From positions 17,015,357-17,079,356 of the forward strand of contig OZ025207.1 of NCBI GenBank assembly GCA_964019055.1: 64,000 bases of DNA. Direction: 5' to 3'. The position numbers and the translations under genes were made by a program. Below are positions 29,890 through 40,654 of this stretch, in pieces (positions within the stretch are counted from its first letter, which is position 1; each line of letters opens with the position of its first letter). The notes beneath the pieces were generated by a model. The model was not told the DNA's origin. It did not search any database and saw nothing but the letters and a program-made list of their open reading frames with translations. This DNA is from Anthopleura xanthogrammica. Taxonomy: Eukaryota > Cnidaria > Anthozoa > Actiniaria > Actiniidae.

Positions 29890-30438
29890 TTGAAATCGGA
29901 GCTAGATGTTTATTCACTGCTAAAGGTCAGCCGTACCGAAGCAGATTTATTCGACCGTTGGAAACAAAATAAAGCGTTAGTTTTAATCCAAACGTGGAGG
30001 CGACTATGGCGCCCGTGGATGAGCAATGGTCAGTTTTGTCAGCATTTAGCTTTAGCTTATTCCAAGTCAACCAGGCATATTCCAATGGGAAACATTTTAC
30101 AATGTGGCCATGGGGGAACAGTGTGCCTTTACGACTGGGATATGAGGGATGCCAAGGTTGCTTGCAGACAACTTGGTTTTACCAAAACTGTAGGATATTG
30201 GTACTATGGACAAGGAACGGACAAAGTATGGCTAACAGACATGGGTTGTTCAGGTTCAGAGTCTTCACTTGGAAGCTGTACTCACGGTGGATGGGGAAAT
30301 GTATACTCTAGCTGCAACGGTCACACATATGATGTTGGTTTGTCACTATATATTTTTTTTCTTGTCGCTTGGCCATCTCAGTTGTTTCAACTGATCACAT
30401 TTATTTTTAGTGCAGGAGGTCATAAAACCGATCTGTGA
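29890..30438 (+). CDS. SRCR domain exon with replaced N-terminal lead
   Basis: The open frame starts at 29890, but the domain begins with GGTVCLYDWDMRDAKVAC at about 30113, followed by [60 protein letters not shown], stop TGA 30436-30438. The usual VYHSGQW segment is replaced by unrelated sequence carrying CAATGGTCAGTTTTGTCAGC, repeated at 36710. GTGKVW has become GTDKVW. Whether the upstream 70 codons are translated is unclear. Confidence 0.65.
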   Translation: MKSELDVYSLLKVSRTEADLFDRWKQNKALVLIQTWRRLWRPWMSNGQFCQHLALAYSKSTRHIPMGNILQCGHGGTVCLYDWDMRDAKVACRQLGFTKTVGYWYYGQGTDKVWLTDMGCSGSESSLGSCTHGGWGNVYSSCNGHTYDVGLSLYIFFLVAWPSQLFQLITFIFSAGGHKTDL

Positions 30439-30717
30439 CTCTAATAACACACGTTTTTATTGAATAACTGATCAGTTTAGTTTTATATTCATCTGCAAAC
30501 TGTCTCACCTTGGCTCTTTTGACAACGTAATACAAAAGTTAAACTGTAAGGAATACAGTCTAATTTGTGTATCAACAAAGGATGTTGATAAAATTCTTTC
30601 TGATAATCCTTGAATTATTAGAGCAACCATATAGGTAATTTAAGTCAACCAAATATGTCCGATACCTAGAAAGAAAACTTAAAGAAGAATAGTGAAAATT
30701 GACTTTCCACAGATTTA

Positions 30718-31065
30718 GGTGTCGGCGGCATTATACAAGTCTAACACAGTGGGCAATGGGGAACAGTGTGTAGTGGTTAATTTGACATGAACGATGCGAA
30801 GGTTGCTTGTCGACAACTTGGTTTCACCAAGACTGTAGGATATTGGTGGAATGGACGAGGTACAGGTAAAGTATGGCTGTGGAAGATGCAGTGTTCAGGC
30901 TCAGAGACCTCACTCGGAAGCTGTACTCACAACGGATGGGGAAATTTTCACTCTGACTGTAACCAGCACATATATGATGTTGGTATCCTGTTCATTAAGG
31001 GAAAACTTACAGTAAAGGGAAAGTTTGCCGTTCGTATTTTGGCTACAAAATATAGATATATATAA
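30718..31065 (+). pseudogene. SRCR domain exon with two in-frame stops near its start
   Basis: An acceptor CCACAG|AT at about 30711 leads into LGVGGIIQV, then TAA (30742-30744) at the conserved Tyr of VYHSG, then [11 protein letters not shown] and TAA (30778-30780), then [56 protein letters not shown] and the basic tail IKGKLTVKGKFAVRILAT. The domain after the second stop is clean, so decay is recent. Relatives: 5212-5526 and 38056-38383. Confidence 0.75.
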
Positions 31066-31163
31066 TATATAAAACAATTTTCATAAACTAATGAAACCGA
31101 GTATGTGAATGATATAGTGAACATGAAGAAAGACCAGCACAATAAAGATAGAGAGAGAGGAGA

Positions 31164-31186
31164 GGAGGGGGGGGGGGGGGGGGGGT
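31164..31186 (+). repeat. Poly-G run of about 20
   Basis: A G homopolymer inside a purine-rich GAGAGAGGAGAGG stretch, expanded compared with the paralogous GGGGAGGGGG at 8477 and 38506. Confidence 0.8.
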
Positions 31187-31537
31187 ACTAGAACTACAAA
31201 GCATTCTGCTAAAACAAAACATACATTTCATGTATTTCATGGGTGAGGACGAATCAGTTGGAGTACCGTTTGGTACAATGCAAAAGAAATAATAGAATAG
31301 AATGATCATGCTTCTCGTTATGCAACTGTTTTAAACTCGAACAAATTGAGGGTAGCAACACGTTTATCAGTGCATAGTTTATCAGTGCATAGTGCCCAAT
31401 ATAGAGTAGTGTATTCGCACTTGTAACCCTTAATTTTCTCTCTCGTTTTAACTTTAACAGTTGGCTATAACTTGGCTGGTAAATCAAAGCTCAACCCCGG
31501 TTACCGATAATTTGCAAGATATTTAAAACTAAGGCAG

Positions 31538-31585
31538 CATATGCCCAATGGGGAACAGTGTGTGATACAAGCTGGAGCTTTAACC
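31538..31585 (+). pseudogene. SRCR start cut by a transposon insertion
   Basis: CATATGCCCAATGGGGAACA through GTGATACAAGCTGGAGCTTT matches 38600-38645, after which similarity stops at about 31585. The insert runs to about 32940 and carries an RT-associated ORF on minus. Confidence 0.65.
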
Positions 31586-31867
31586 TACAACAACAAAAAT
31601 TTAATAATAATAATCCATTGATAAAACTTATTAATAAAAAAATTACACAATCTATAACAAGACAATTTATAACTATATTCGTATCTCTAAAAGTAGCAAA
31701 AGAAATAGTACTGATAAACATCAAAACGAGGTTTGGAGTCCTTGGCGAAAATATACCACTTGTTTCATCTAAACCTTATGCTTTAGATATAAGTTCATTC
31801 TATAAAATATATATATATAATGTAAATTAAAAACTATATATAGAAATAAAAATATAAAAATAAAATT

Positions 31868-32884
31868 CTAGCTCATTCGGGCAAGAGCGTTATCGAGGGA
31901 GATGTCTATATTTGTTGTATCAATAAAAAATAAAAATAAATAAAATAAAAAAACAAATGCGATTAACAGTGGAATCCACAGAGTGGCTTTTCCTCCACTG
32001 CATTCCAATTGGAATTTAGAAGTTGATTTTTCATCAACTGTTCTTCTTATAGACCTTGATCCTCTAAGGCAAAGCAGAACAGAACGTATGAGTGCAAAAG
32101 AAACTTTGGCCCTAACCCATGACATCGTATTGGCATAGTTCTCTCCCTTTTTAATCGATAATAATTCAGCTAAGCGTTTATGATAAATCTTGCACTAAGT
32201 GCCCATTCCACCTGTTGTACTGAACACTAAAGGTGTAAAAGTTCCTTGCTCCACCTCCATGACCCTGTTGGCATATTTGCGTTTCTTCTCATTCTCATGC
32301 TGCCTGTGGACTTGCTCAGATGTCTGCTCATGGTAGGAGTCTGCATAAGGGTGGCATACCCGGACATCAAAGTATACAGACCTCTGTCGCTCCCAGAAAC
32401 CTCTGGCGTGGATGTCAAGACGGGCGTCGGGGGATCTGTTCGCACCCCTGTTCAAGGTCTCTCCGTTTATCTGCTGAAGAGCCGGCTCCACCTCTACATC
32501 CTTACACACTGTGCCCAGCATCTCTGCTTCCAGATTCCGAACCTCATTGTGACGTTGTATCACGAAGCCGCCCCTCCTACAGATCATAGCATGGTCGACG
32601 TCAAATATATCTCCGCAAACGCACGTCTTCGGTATGTCGGAGGTTTCCCAATTATATCTCATTTTGATGGCGTCTCTAAATTCTCGCTTGTTTAGATCGT
32701 AACCCAGATCTTTTATGGGTATTACTGTTAGCCAGCTCGAAGCGCCCTTTTCCGACGTTAGTTCTACAGCTACAACAACAAAAACATAATAATAATAATA
32801 TAAAATAAAATAATAATAATAATAATATTGATAATCATAATCATAATCATAATAACGACATTGATAATTCAAGTTGAATTTCAA
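31868..32884 (-). mobile_element. Retroelement 3' ORF with CCHC and endonuclease-like region (nonsense inside)
   Basis: Minus frame from 32884: [120 protein letters not shown], then TAG (32197-32195). The same frame resumes [40 protein letters not shown] and ends at 31868. C-x-C-G...DH...C and a PDARLDI...YFDVRV block resemble the zinc motif and PD-(D/E)XK endonuclease that follow RT in some non-LTR elements. The RT itself is absent. Confidence 0.6.
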
Positions 32885-32954
32885 GTTTATTTAGTTTAAT
32901 TGAATATACATTTGCGAATTTACACCACTGACCTGCAAATAGAAATTATTCAAT

Positions 32955-33269
32955 GATGTAGTCTTCCACAGTGGCCAATGGGGAACAGTGTGTCATGCTG
33001 GTTACTATAACTGGGATATGGATGATGCCAAGGTTGCATGTCGGCAACTTGGCTTTTCCAAAGCTGTAGGATATTGGCAATATGGACGAGGAACGGGTAA
33101 AGTATGGCTGTACTATATGCGGTGTACAGGCTCAGAAGCCTCACTTGGAAGTTGTACTCACAACGGATGGGGAAATGTTTACTCTTGGTGTAACAGTCAC
33201 ACATTTGATGTTAGTGTAAAGTTACCGTTTTCTTATAGTGCTGTTGTGAAAAATGTATGTCCATCTTAA
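32955..33269 (+). CDS. SRCR domain exon
   Basis: Frame [89 protein letters not shown], then SYSAVVKNVCPS, stop TAA 33267-33269. DVGV is DVSV, and a cysteine near the C-terminal end (KNVC) could serve as the sixth. It sits immediately after the inserted retroelement and shares its lead (TTCAATGATGTAGTCTTCCA) with the 24151 copy. Confidence 0.75.
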   Translation, partial: DVVFHSGQWGTVCHAGYYNWDMDDAKVACRQLGFSKAVGYWQYGRGTGKVWLYYMRCTGSEASLGSCTHNGWGNVYSWCNSHTFDVSVKLPFSYSAVVKNVCPS

Positions 33270-34190
33270 TAGATATTCTTTTTTAATAGATATTAAACAA
33301 GAAAAATAATATATTATTTGATGCTCCTGATAATAAGCTGCTTCGAATGTAAAAATGAACTATTTAGAACATTATTTCTCTTACGCATAAAGAAAATAAT
33401 CTAGTGCGAATTATAAACATAGGTAGTCATAAGATAATAGTTATGCCAGCTAGTAAATAATTGTACAATACTACATGGAAAGTTTTGACAAAATGACAAA
33501 GAATTGCTAGATTTAACATATTTCGTCCTCTCAGCGGTTTCATACATATTAAAGTCAGAAAAAATCTTACACAAATCTATTTTTTTCATGCACTAGATTA
33601 TTTAATGGTTTTGTTCGCGTGCACATAGTGGGCTGCATTCTAACTTTCAAAAGTAGGCTGTCAAATTAACTCTCTTTCTGAAATTAAAGATAAAAGCCTG
33701 ATACTATTAAAACAGAAATTTCGAACGGACATGCGTATTAGGATTACTCAGTATTCTTAACTAGTAATCCTATACATACAGTTTTCAAAACAACAGAAAA
33801 TGTATGGGGCTAGAGTTTTAATTCCTCGATATTTTACATAATATCTAACTATAACAGCTGCACGCTTAGAATTTCAGCAACTAACTTCCAAGCTTTAATA
33901 ACAAAAAAATCAGAACCAAAACTTTAAATTACTATTCGGTTTGACAAGAAAAAAATTAAGGGTTTTGGGAGCCGTTGTCTGTAAATATCGAGAATCAGCG
34001 GACAGTCGCTAAAAATTTTTTTTTTTCTTTCACCAATCAAATCCCATTGGTGAACTGTTTTCAAATCGTATCGAAAGTTCAAACGGATTGTTATTGCCTT
34101 CAAAATCGAAGTTTTTCGAAAAGCCCTAAATTGACTATCAGACAGGCCTTAATTTATTTCATCTTTTGTATGAATACGTCATTCTCAGAT
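33270..34190. other. Region without supported gene
   Basis: AT-rich intron-like sequence. Only the last 50 bp (from about 34150, CATCTTTTGTATGAAT) are recognisable, as the lead shared with the SRCR fragment at 26220. Confidence 0.5.
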
Positions 34191-34195
34191 TTAAG

Positions 34196-34550
34196 TGTAG
34201 GCGGCATTATAAAAGTCTAACATAGTGGTCAGTGGGGAACAGTGTGTCATTCGTATTATAACTGGGATATGAATGATGCAAAGGTTGCGTGTCGGCAACT
34301 TGGTTTTTCCAAAACTGTAGGATATTGGAACTATGCACAAGGCACGGGCAAAGTATGGCTAGATAATATGCGATGCGTAGGCACAGAAGCCAAACTTGAT
34401 AGCTGTACTCACAATGGATGGGGAAATTTTGACTCTCGATGCAACAATCATCAATGGGGTGTTGGTGTACTATTGTGCATAACGCAACATACTGATACAT
34501 TTCGGATGCAGATTTTTTTGCATCTATATATTCTATTGCTGCTCTATTAA
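34196..34550 (+). pseudogene. SRCR domain exon with TAA at the conserved Tyr
   Basis: Frame VGGIIKV, TAA (34218-34220), [81 protein letters not shown], then a hydrophobic tail to TAA 34548-34550. The stop falls on the same codon (VYHSG Tyr) as in 30718-31065. The remainder is intact with six cysteines. Paralog: 21767-22147 (minus). Confidence 0.75.
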
Positions 34551-34847
34551 CTCATTTGTTATTGCTCTTTTGTGTGGTAGGTCATAAATTTGCTCTACGA
34601 CGCCACCAACAATCAAAAATATTAATAACTGATTAGCCTTTTATAACAAAATAGCTGTAAGTTTGATCCTCATTATGATACTTTCTTTTTACCATGTAGT
34701 GAGGTTGTCTGATCTCAGTTACAAGATTTTCCTTTCTTTCACGTTTTTTCCTACTCACTATCGCCTCAGTTATCCAATCATTATTAGGTGGACCATATAC
34801 AACAAATCGAAGGTCAACCGTAGTTACCACTAAGTGTCAAGTCTACC

Positions 34848-35200
34848 AAATCGCCAACATTCAGTGAGGAACAGTTCGTGATGACACTTTATCAAATAAT
34901 CTTAATACTTAATAATAATATTTATAATGTTGATATTGCATGTCGGGATGTCGATTTTGCAAACTGTTCGAAATCCGTATTAACGAAGACGAAAGGTAAA
35001 TTATGGCTGAGGAACAGTCTGCGATGATAACTGCAGTTCAGATAATTGGACTGATACGCATGTTGCTTGTCGACACCTTGGTTTTATCAAAACTCTAGGA
35101 TATTGGTTTTCCTGTACGCCATGTGGTGTTTAGGATCGGAAACTTCACTTACAAGCTTTTCTCACAATGGATAAGGAAACGTTGGCACACGCAGGATGCG
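34848..35200 (+). pseudogene. SRCR relics, chimeric
   Basis: A start fragment (CCAACATTCAGTGAGGAACA), a second start (GAGGAACAGTCTGCGATGAT), DTHVACRHLGFIKTLGYW, and a worn second half. The middle GTGKVW block is missing. It corresponds to the minus relics at 20975-21490. Confidence 0.6.
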
Positions 35201-35483
35201 GATGTTATTGTTAACAAAAGAAAATTTTGAAAAACGAAACTCACTGTCTAAACATAGAATGAAATTAAGCCTGGTTTTAATAAGGAAAGGAAAGCTCGGG
35301 GCTTAGAATGCGTACATCAAGTTGTGGAGGCAAAGGAACGATTAAGTGGTGCTTGAGTGGTCTATCACCCTTTTTCATAAATTTCATCTTTTTTTTCTCA
35401 AAAATAAAACTCATTTACGAAAACGAATTGTTTTTGTAATCCATACATTCCATATGCAGAGGTTTTAAACGTATTCTCAGCTT

Positions 35484-35781
35484 TATAAAAGTCTACCACA
35501 GTGATCAGTGGGGAACAGTATGTGGACTTGATTATTATGGTAATGGTTACTGGGATATGAATGATGTGAAGGTTGCTTGTCGTCAACTTGGTTTTACCAA
35601 AACTGTTGCATATTGGTACTACGGACGAGGCACGGGGAAAGTATGGCTGCAGTACATGCAATGTACGGGCTCAGAGTCCTCACTTGGTAGCTGTACCCAC
35701 AGTGGATGGGGAAGTGTTTCATCTAGCTGCAACGGTCACACATATGATTTTGTAAATTATATAATTATGAAATTAACCTAG
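35484..35781 (+). CDS. SRCR domain exon with changed C-terminal end
   Basis: Frame [85 protein letters not shown], then VNYIIMKLT and TAG 35779-35781. The GVxx end and donor are deleted: TATGAT runs directly into TTTGTAAATTATATAATT, so GTAAAT now sits at the exon end and could act as a donor. Paralog: 20176-20469. Confidence 0.7.
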
Positions 35782-36019
35782 ACACTATAATTGGATTTGA
35801 CTTTTAAGTTCATGTTCATGGTGAAAATGGAAATCTAGCTAATTAAAGAATACTATAATCGACTAAACATAGCAGTTAGAAACAGAATAAATAATATATC
35901 TATATCTAAATCTAAACTGTGATATAATAGTATTGAAAAAGTAATATTTAAACATGAAATATACTTAATATAGAAAAAAAAATATGGTGAACAACCTATG
36001 ATAGTAGCATTAACTAGTC

Positions 36020-36625
36020 ATATGCCTTTTTTTTTTTTTTTGAAAAGTTTCCAGTTGCTTCTGAAAACTAAGAAGGGAAGTGCCGAACCTTATATTTTGT
36101 GGCAAAGAGAGTTCCACAGCAAAGGCGAAGAAAACGAAAAAGATATATAACCATATGTACGCAGATCGTAAGCTGGAACTACTAACTGATTGCTTGTGGC
36201 AGACCTAAGATTACGTTTAGGGATATATGCTGTAATTAAGTCAGCAATATATGGCCGTGCTATTCCATGTAAAACCTTATAAGTAATTAATAATGTCTTA
36301 AATATTATCCGTTGTTCTATTGGCAAGCAGTGCAAATCAAATAGTTCGGGTGTTATGTGATCATATATACGGGTTAGTCTCACCACTCTAGCTGCGGCGT
36401 TTTGAACGCTCAGCAGTCTATCAACACTGTATTTAGGTAACCCATATAGTAGCGAATTACAAACATCTAACCTAGATGTAACAAATGAATTAACACTTCA
36501 GCAGATTGAGCGCTAAGGTATTTCCTAATGCAACTGATGTTCCTAAGGTGATAAAATGCAGATTTACAGACATTACTAACATATTGGTCCATTGTCAAAG
36601 AGGAATTAAACAGTACAGTACGCCA
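36020..36625 (-). mobile_element. CR1/L2-like non-LTR RT C-terminal fragment
   Basis: Minus strand: LFNSSLTMDQYVSNVCKSAF, IRKYLSAQSAEVLI, then after a one-base frameshift FVTSRLDVCNSLLYGLPKYS, VDRLLSVQNAAARVVRLTRI, YDHITPELFDLHCLPIEQRI, and on to the C-terminal FSFSSPLLWNSL. The element ends in a T-run at about 36026-36042 (its poly-A in minus sense). It is a different family from 5783-7241. Confidence 0.75.
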
Positions 36626-36698
36626 ATGAATCTTACAATGGAAGATGGACAGATCGCTTCATCGTAAACAGAGATGTATTATAGGTGCGGCAGTGGGC

Positions 36699-36866
36699 GA
36701 TGACGAGCAATGGTCAGTTTTGTCAGCATTTACCTTTAGCTTATTCCACGTCAACCAGGCATATTCCGATGGGAAACACTTTACAATGTGGCCAATGGGA
36801 ACAATGTGCCTTTACGACTGGGATATGAGGGATGCCAGGGTTGCTTCCAGACAACTTGATAGAGAG
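36699..36866 (+). pseudogene. SRCR start fragment with replaced lead
   Basis: Shares AGCAATGGTCAGTTTTGTCA and the following 150 bp with 30030-30180: TMCLYDWDMRDARVASRQLD. It is cut off after RQL, just before the MITE at 36890. The VACRQ cysteine is Ser here. Confidence 0.65.
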
Positions 36867-36889
36867 AAAAGACGGGATTGAGCTTATAA

Positions 36890-37211
36890 GGGAGCATTCA
36901 TTTTTTAGGAGGGGGGGGGGAAGAATTAGGGGGGGGGGGTCATTAAAAAATCACTAGATAAAAGGGGGGGTCAACTTTTTTTTAACGTTGAACCAGGGGG
37001 GAGGTCTTGAATAAGAATACAGTCTTTTTTTTTTTTTTAGTCTTTTTCTGGAGGGGGGGGGGGGGGGGGGGCTAGAAAATTTTTACATTTGGAAGTGGGG
37101 GGGGTTATCAAAATATTCAATTCCTTACCATGGGGTCTAGCATTTTTTTTCTGTTTGATTCCTCTAATTCCTCCGGCCCCCCCCCCCCCCTCCTAAAAAA
37201 TGAATGCTCCC
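36890..37211. mobile_element. 322-bp Harbinger-type MITE with TAA target duplication
   Basis: Inverted ends GGGAGCATTCATTTTTTAGG (from 36890) and the matching complement ending at 37211, extended on both sides by G-runs or C-runs. TAA flanks at 36887-36889 and 37212-37214 fit the 3-bp TWA target of PIF/Harbinger. The inside is G-rich homopolymer tracts with no coding. Confidence 0.8.
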
Positions 37212-37214
37212 TAA

Positions 37215-38055
37215 ACTCCCTAAACAATTGAATTATAGAAGGTGATGCCTTTGGTCTTACCTGCTGTCAGTCATTTGACCACAAAATGATTTTTGGTCTC
37301 ACTTAGACGTTAAGATTCGAGGAACACACTGTTATAAGAACTCACTTACAAAGGGCAACCTTAAGTATTGACCTTTCTTTTTCGTTTTTAATACCATGGG
37401 TAATTGAAGTTGATAACTGTTTGCAACCTTTATTTTCTTCTTGGTTAACAGTATACAGTTTCCTTTAAGACTAGATCCTTTACTTTGAAACTCTAGTCTC
37501 GGTGGTAAGACATTGCAGCAGGTTCCTAACTCAGTAACCCTAAACTTAGCTGTTTTTGGCTGAGTTTCGTTAGACCAGTTTTGACATCGCTTTGACAGCC
37601 AAGACCCCCAACTGCCCTGAACGCGCACATGGCTCAGTTCATAAATACGTACGCCGCACCTTAACCTATGAGATTACCGCATGGGCCTAAGCCTTCCCAA
37701 TACCCATATAAGGCAATACAATGACTACTCTCCATGGCTGGAGAACAGTCTGCGATGAATCATAACTGTAGCTCAGATCGTTGGTGATCCAGGTAGACAA
37801 CTTGGTTTTAACAACACTCTATAATATTGGTAGTGAGGATATAGCAATGCCGGGTAAAGGATCAGAAATCCCAATGATCTACCGCATGTGATTGTTATCC
37901 TCTACAGCTTGACAGGGGCTACTTAAAAAGTAAAATAGATTAATAGTAGAATGTAAGCCCTGGACATTGAAAAAATGTCTTCCTAACGAGACTAATTATT
38001 TGCTTTACTTCACTAACGGAGGAAAATTCGGATAAGCTTGTATTTGTCCATGCAT
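37215..38055 (+). pseudogene. Intergenic stretch with one SRCR relic (37725-37860)
   Basis: CATGGCTGGAGAACAGTCTG through CAACTTGGTTTTAACAACAC is a worn SRCR first half. The rest of the interval has no supported feature. Confidence 0.5.
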
Positions 38056-38383
38056 TGTTCAAGTCTACCACAATAGTCAATGGGGAACAGTATGTGATTA
38101 TTATGATGGTTACTGGGATATGAATGATGCCAAGGTTGCATGCCGACAACTTGGTTTTACCAAAACTGTAGGATATTGGTACTGGGGACAAGGAACGGGT
38201 AAAGTATGGCTGTGGAAGATGCAGTGTTCAGGCTCAGAGACCTCACTTGGAATCTGTACTCACAATGGATGGGGGAATGTTCACTCTGACTGCAACCAGC
38301 ACATATATGATGTTTGTGTACTGTTCATTAAGAGAAAACTTGCAGTAAAGGGAAAGTTTGCTGCTCGTATGCTGGCTACATGA
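38056..38383 (+). CDS. SRCR domain exon with extra cysteine (DVCV)
   Basis: Frame [87 protein letters not shown], then the basic tail IKRKLAVKGKFAARMLAT, stop TGA 38381-38383. DVGV is DVCV: one base change gives a sixth cysteine close to the canonical position. The tail matches 5212-5526 exactly at protein level. Confidence 0.75.
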
Positions 38384-38604
38384 TATAGAATATAATATAT
38401 TCAAAAGTTAAAAGAGTGGTTGTCATCAACTCATTAAACCGAGTGTATCTATAATATAGTGAGCATGATGAAAGTCCGAGTCAGCACAATAAAGATAGAG
38501 AGAGGGGAGGGGGAAATCTAGAACTAGAGCTGTTTTGAACTCGAAACAATTGAGGGCTAGCTACGCGTTTATGATAATATGATAAGATATTTAAAACTAA
38601 ACAT

Positions 38605-38840
38605 ATGGCCAATGGGGAACAGTGTGTGATAGAAGCTGGAGCTTAGATGATCTGAAAACTGCTAAGGTTGCATGTCAGCAACTTATAACAAAACTGTTGG
38701 ATATTCGTACCGTGGACAAGGGGCAAATGCGATATGGCTGCATGGCATGTATTGTTCTAGCACAGAAGCCAATCTTGGAAGCTGTTCTCACAATGGATGG
38801 GGAAATGCTGACTCTTAATGCAATTGTCATACAAGTTATG
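38605..38840 (+). pseudogene. SRCR exon with frameshifts
   Basis: Frame QWGTVCDRSWSLDDLKTAKV, ACQQL, then bases of the LGF segment are missing (CAACTTATAACAAAACTG) and the frame changes. The second half is readable in another frame as SSTEANLGSCSHNGWG and ends in a stop before CNCH. Relative of 1624-1790. Confidence 0.65.
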
Positions 38841-38967
38841 CTTATGATATGTAAGAAAAGGTGTAAAAATATCAAAAATATTTTAATTGTTTATTTAAAA
38901 TATTCAAGAAATACAACCTAACATTAATAAAACTGGAGTAAATTAGATGTTAAGCAATAGTCTAGAC

Positions 38968-39065
38968 GTAGGCTCAGAGCCCTCACTTGGAAACTGTACT
39001 CACAATGGATGGGGAAATGTTCTCTCTGACTACAATGGCCACACATGATGTTGGTGTCATGTTGA
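38968..39065 (+). pseudogene. SRCR relic, 3' half
   Basis: GGCTCAGAGCCCTCACTTGG through ACAATGGCCACACATGATGT; CNGH is YNGH with TGC to TAC, and two bases are lost in CACATATGATG. Confidence 0.6.
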
Positions 39066-39079
39066 AGTATTGTTAAAAT

Positions 39080-40275
39080 TGTATAGGTTGGAAGTGATAA
39101 TAGACATTGGCCGTGTATAATGGGTGGACAAGGACTTGGAATGCAAAATAATAATGCAATAAGATTAATAGATTACTGTGCAGAGAATAATATGTTGATA
39201 GGCGGGACTTATTCCAACCTAAGAATATCCATAAAGCCACCTGGATATCACCAGATGTGGTTGTCCAAAACCACATTCATCATTTCTTAATAAATTGTAA
39301 ATGGAGAAAGTATCTGTTAGATGACCGCACCTATAGGGGTGCAGATATTAGAAGTGATCACGAGCTTGTTATAGGTACAATTCTACTAAAGTAGCAGCAT
39401 AAGGCGCAAAGCTGAAACGAAATCGATCATCCGGAATGAAAACCTATTTCTACCAACAGAAATATGCAGTGAAAATTGCCAATAGATTCGAGGCTCTATC
39501 AGAGTCTGCTTTTGACAGATACAGAGCACGAATGGAAACTATTTAAGAACGTAGCATAAAAAAGAGTGAAAGATAGTGTAAAGAAAGACTTGAAACACTG
39601 GGTGGACAAGAAAGCTGAAATATAGAAAGAGGCAGCAGCTAGGAAGAATCATTGGGAGGTTTTTTAAAAAAGCTAACATTCTCACAGGAAAAAAAGGCGA
39701 AGAGCACACTACTTGTCAAAGATAAACATGGTAATATCATTGAGGACGAGGAAAGTACAATGCAATACAATACAATACAATAACTTTTTTTAAGGAGGGA
39801 TACATAATAACCTTTTACAGTTTTCTAACTTACGGCCCTCAAGACTCATTTATTTGTGATGTGATTTGTGATTTACTTATAGGTGTTACTATATTTATTG
39901 ATAATAAGATCATACAATCAATATAGTTATATATTCATTGACTTACAACATATAATAACAAGGTTAGAATTTTTGTTTAATTCTCTTGGTTGAGGCCTGT
40001 TCTGTAGTTCTCGTAGCCGAGGAATAAATGTAGACTAAATGTGGAGCTGAGCATTTCAGAGAGTTATTAAACGTGGGGGCCTTGATTGCAATGTTGATAT
40101 AAGTGATGATGTGAAAAAATGTATTTAAAAAAATGAGAGCTTGAAATTGAGCTCAGTGAACCAAAACAGAGCGAAGCTGAAAAAGCTGTAAAGCTTTTGA
40201 AGAATAATAAAGCACCTGCAGGGTTTGACAACTTTACACCCGAAATGCTAAAAGCATGCAGGTGGACAAGCCATG
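39080..40275 (+). mobile_element. RTE-like non-LTR retrotransposon, decayed and interrupted
   Basis: Plus-strand pieces in changing frames: NNNAIRLIDYCAENNMLIGG, HKATWISPDV, HHFLINCKWR, DDRTYRGADIRSDHELVIG (apurinic endonuclease C-terminal part, the RTE arrangement), then AVKIANRFEALSES, DLKHWVDKKAE, LVKDKHGNIIEDEE and, after 40030, WAEHFRELLNV and EAEKAVKLLKNNKAPAGFDN (start of RT). The order matches RTE ORF2. Between 39760 and 40030 it is interrupted by other sequence including a signal-peptide exon relic. Confidence 0.7.
39884..40028 (+). pseudogene. SRCR downstream sequence and signal-peptide relic inside the RTE element
   Basis: GGTGTTACTATATTTATTGA through GTAGCCGAGGAATAAATG matches 11932-12078 and 56855-56998, the sequence after an SRCR exon up to a dead signal-peptide exon. 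It splits the RTE coding sequence into two parts that are otherwise in order. Confidence 0.65.
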
Positions 40276-40654
40276 ATCTGTCCCATTTGACAAAATAGTC
40301 CTCTCAAAGTAACACAGTTTGACACTTTTATTAGATTGGAATATGAAAATATATTTTTTAAATCCTTATTTCATTAACGGAAAGATTGTCTAGTTAATAA
40401 TCCCGCACGAATCATTAACATAACATAGATACTAAGGAGAAAATAACCTTTTCCAACCAAATATTAATTCATAAACAAAATTGAAGAGCAGATGGATAAA
40501 ATGCTGTGACTGTGCTGTCCTTTCACCTTATCTTGCGTAAGTGGTCTATCATATCCTTTTCCATTGGTAGCCAACCAGTCAAAGCCTCATAATAATTTTC
40601 TCAGAAAAACTATTTTGATGAAACAGAATTGTTTTTAATTGCATAGATTCAATA

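Noticed and set aside
37332..37628. Minus-strand frame with GSWGSWLSKRC, reminiscent of a thrombospondin type 1 repeat
   Set aside because: Too short a match; no second Trp-Cys pattern and no splice sites that would make an exon.
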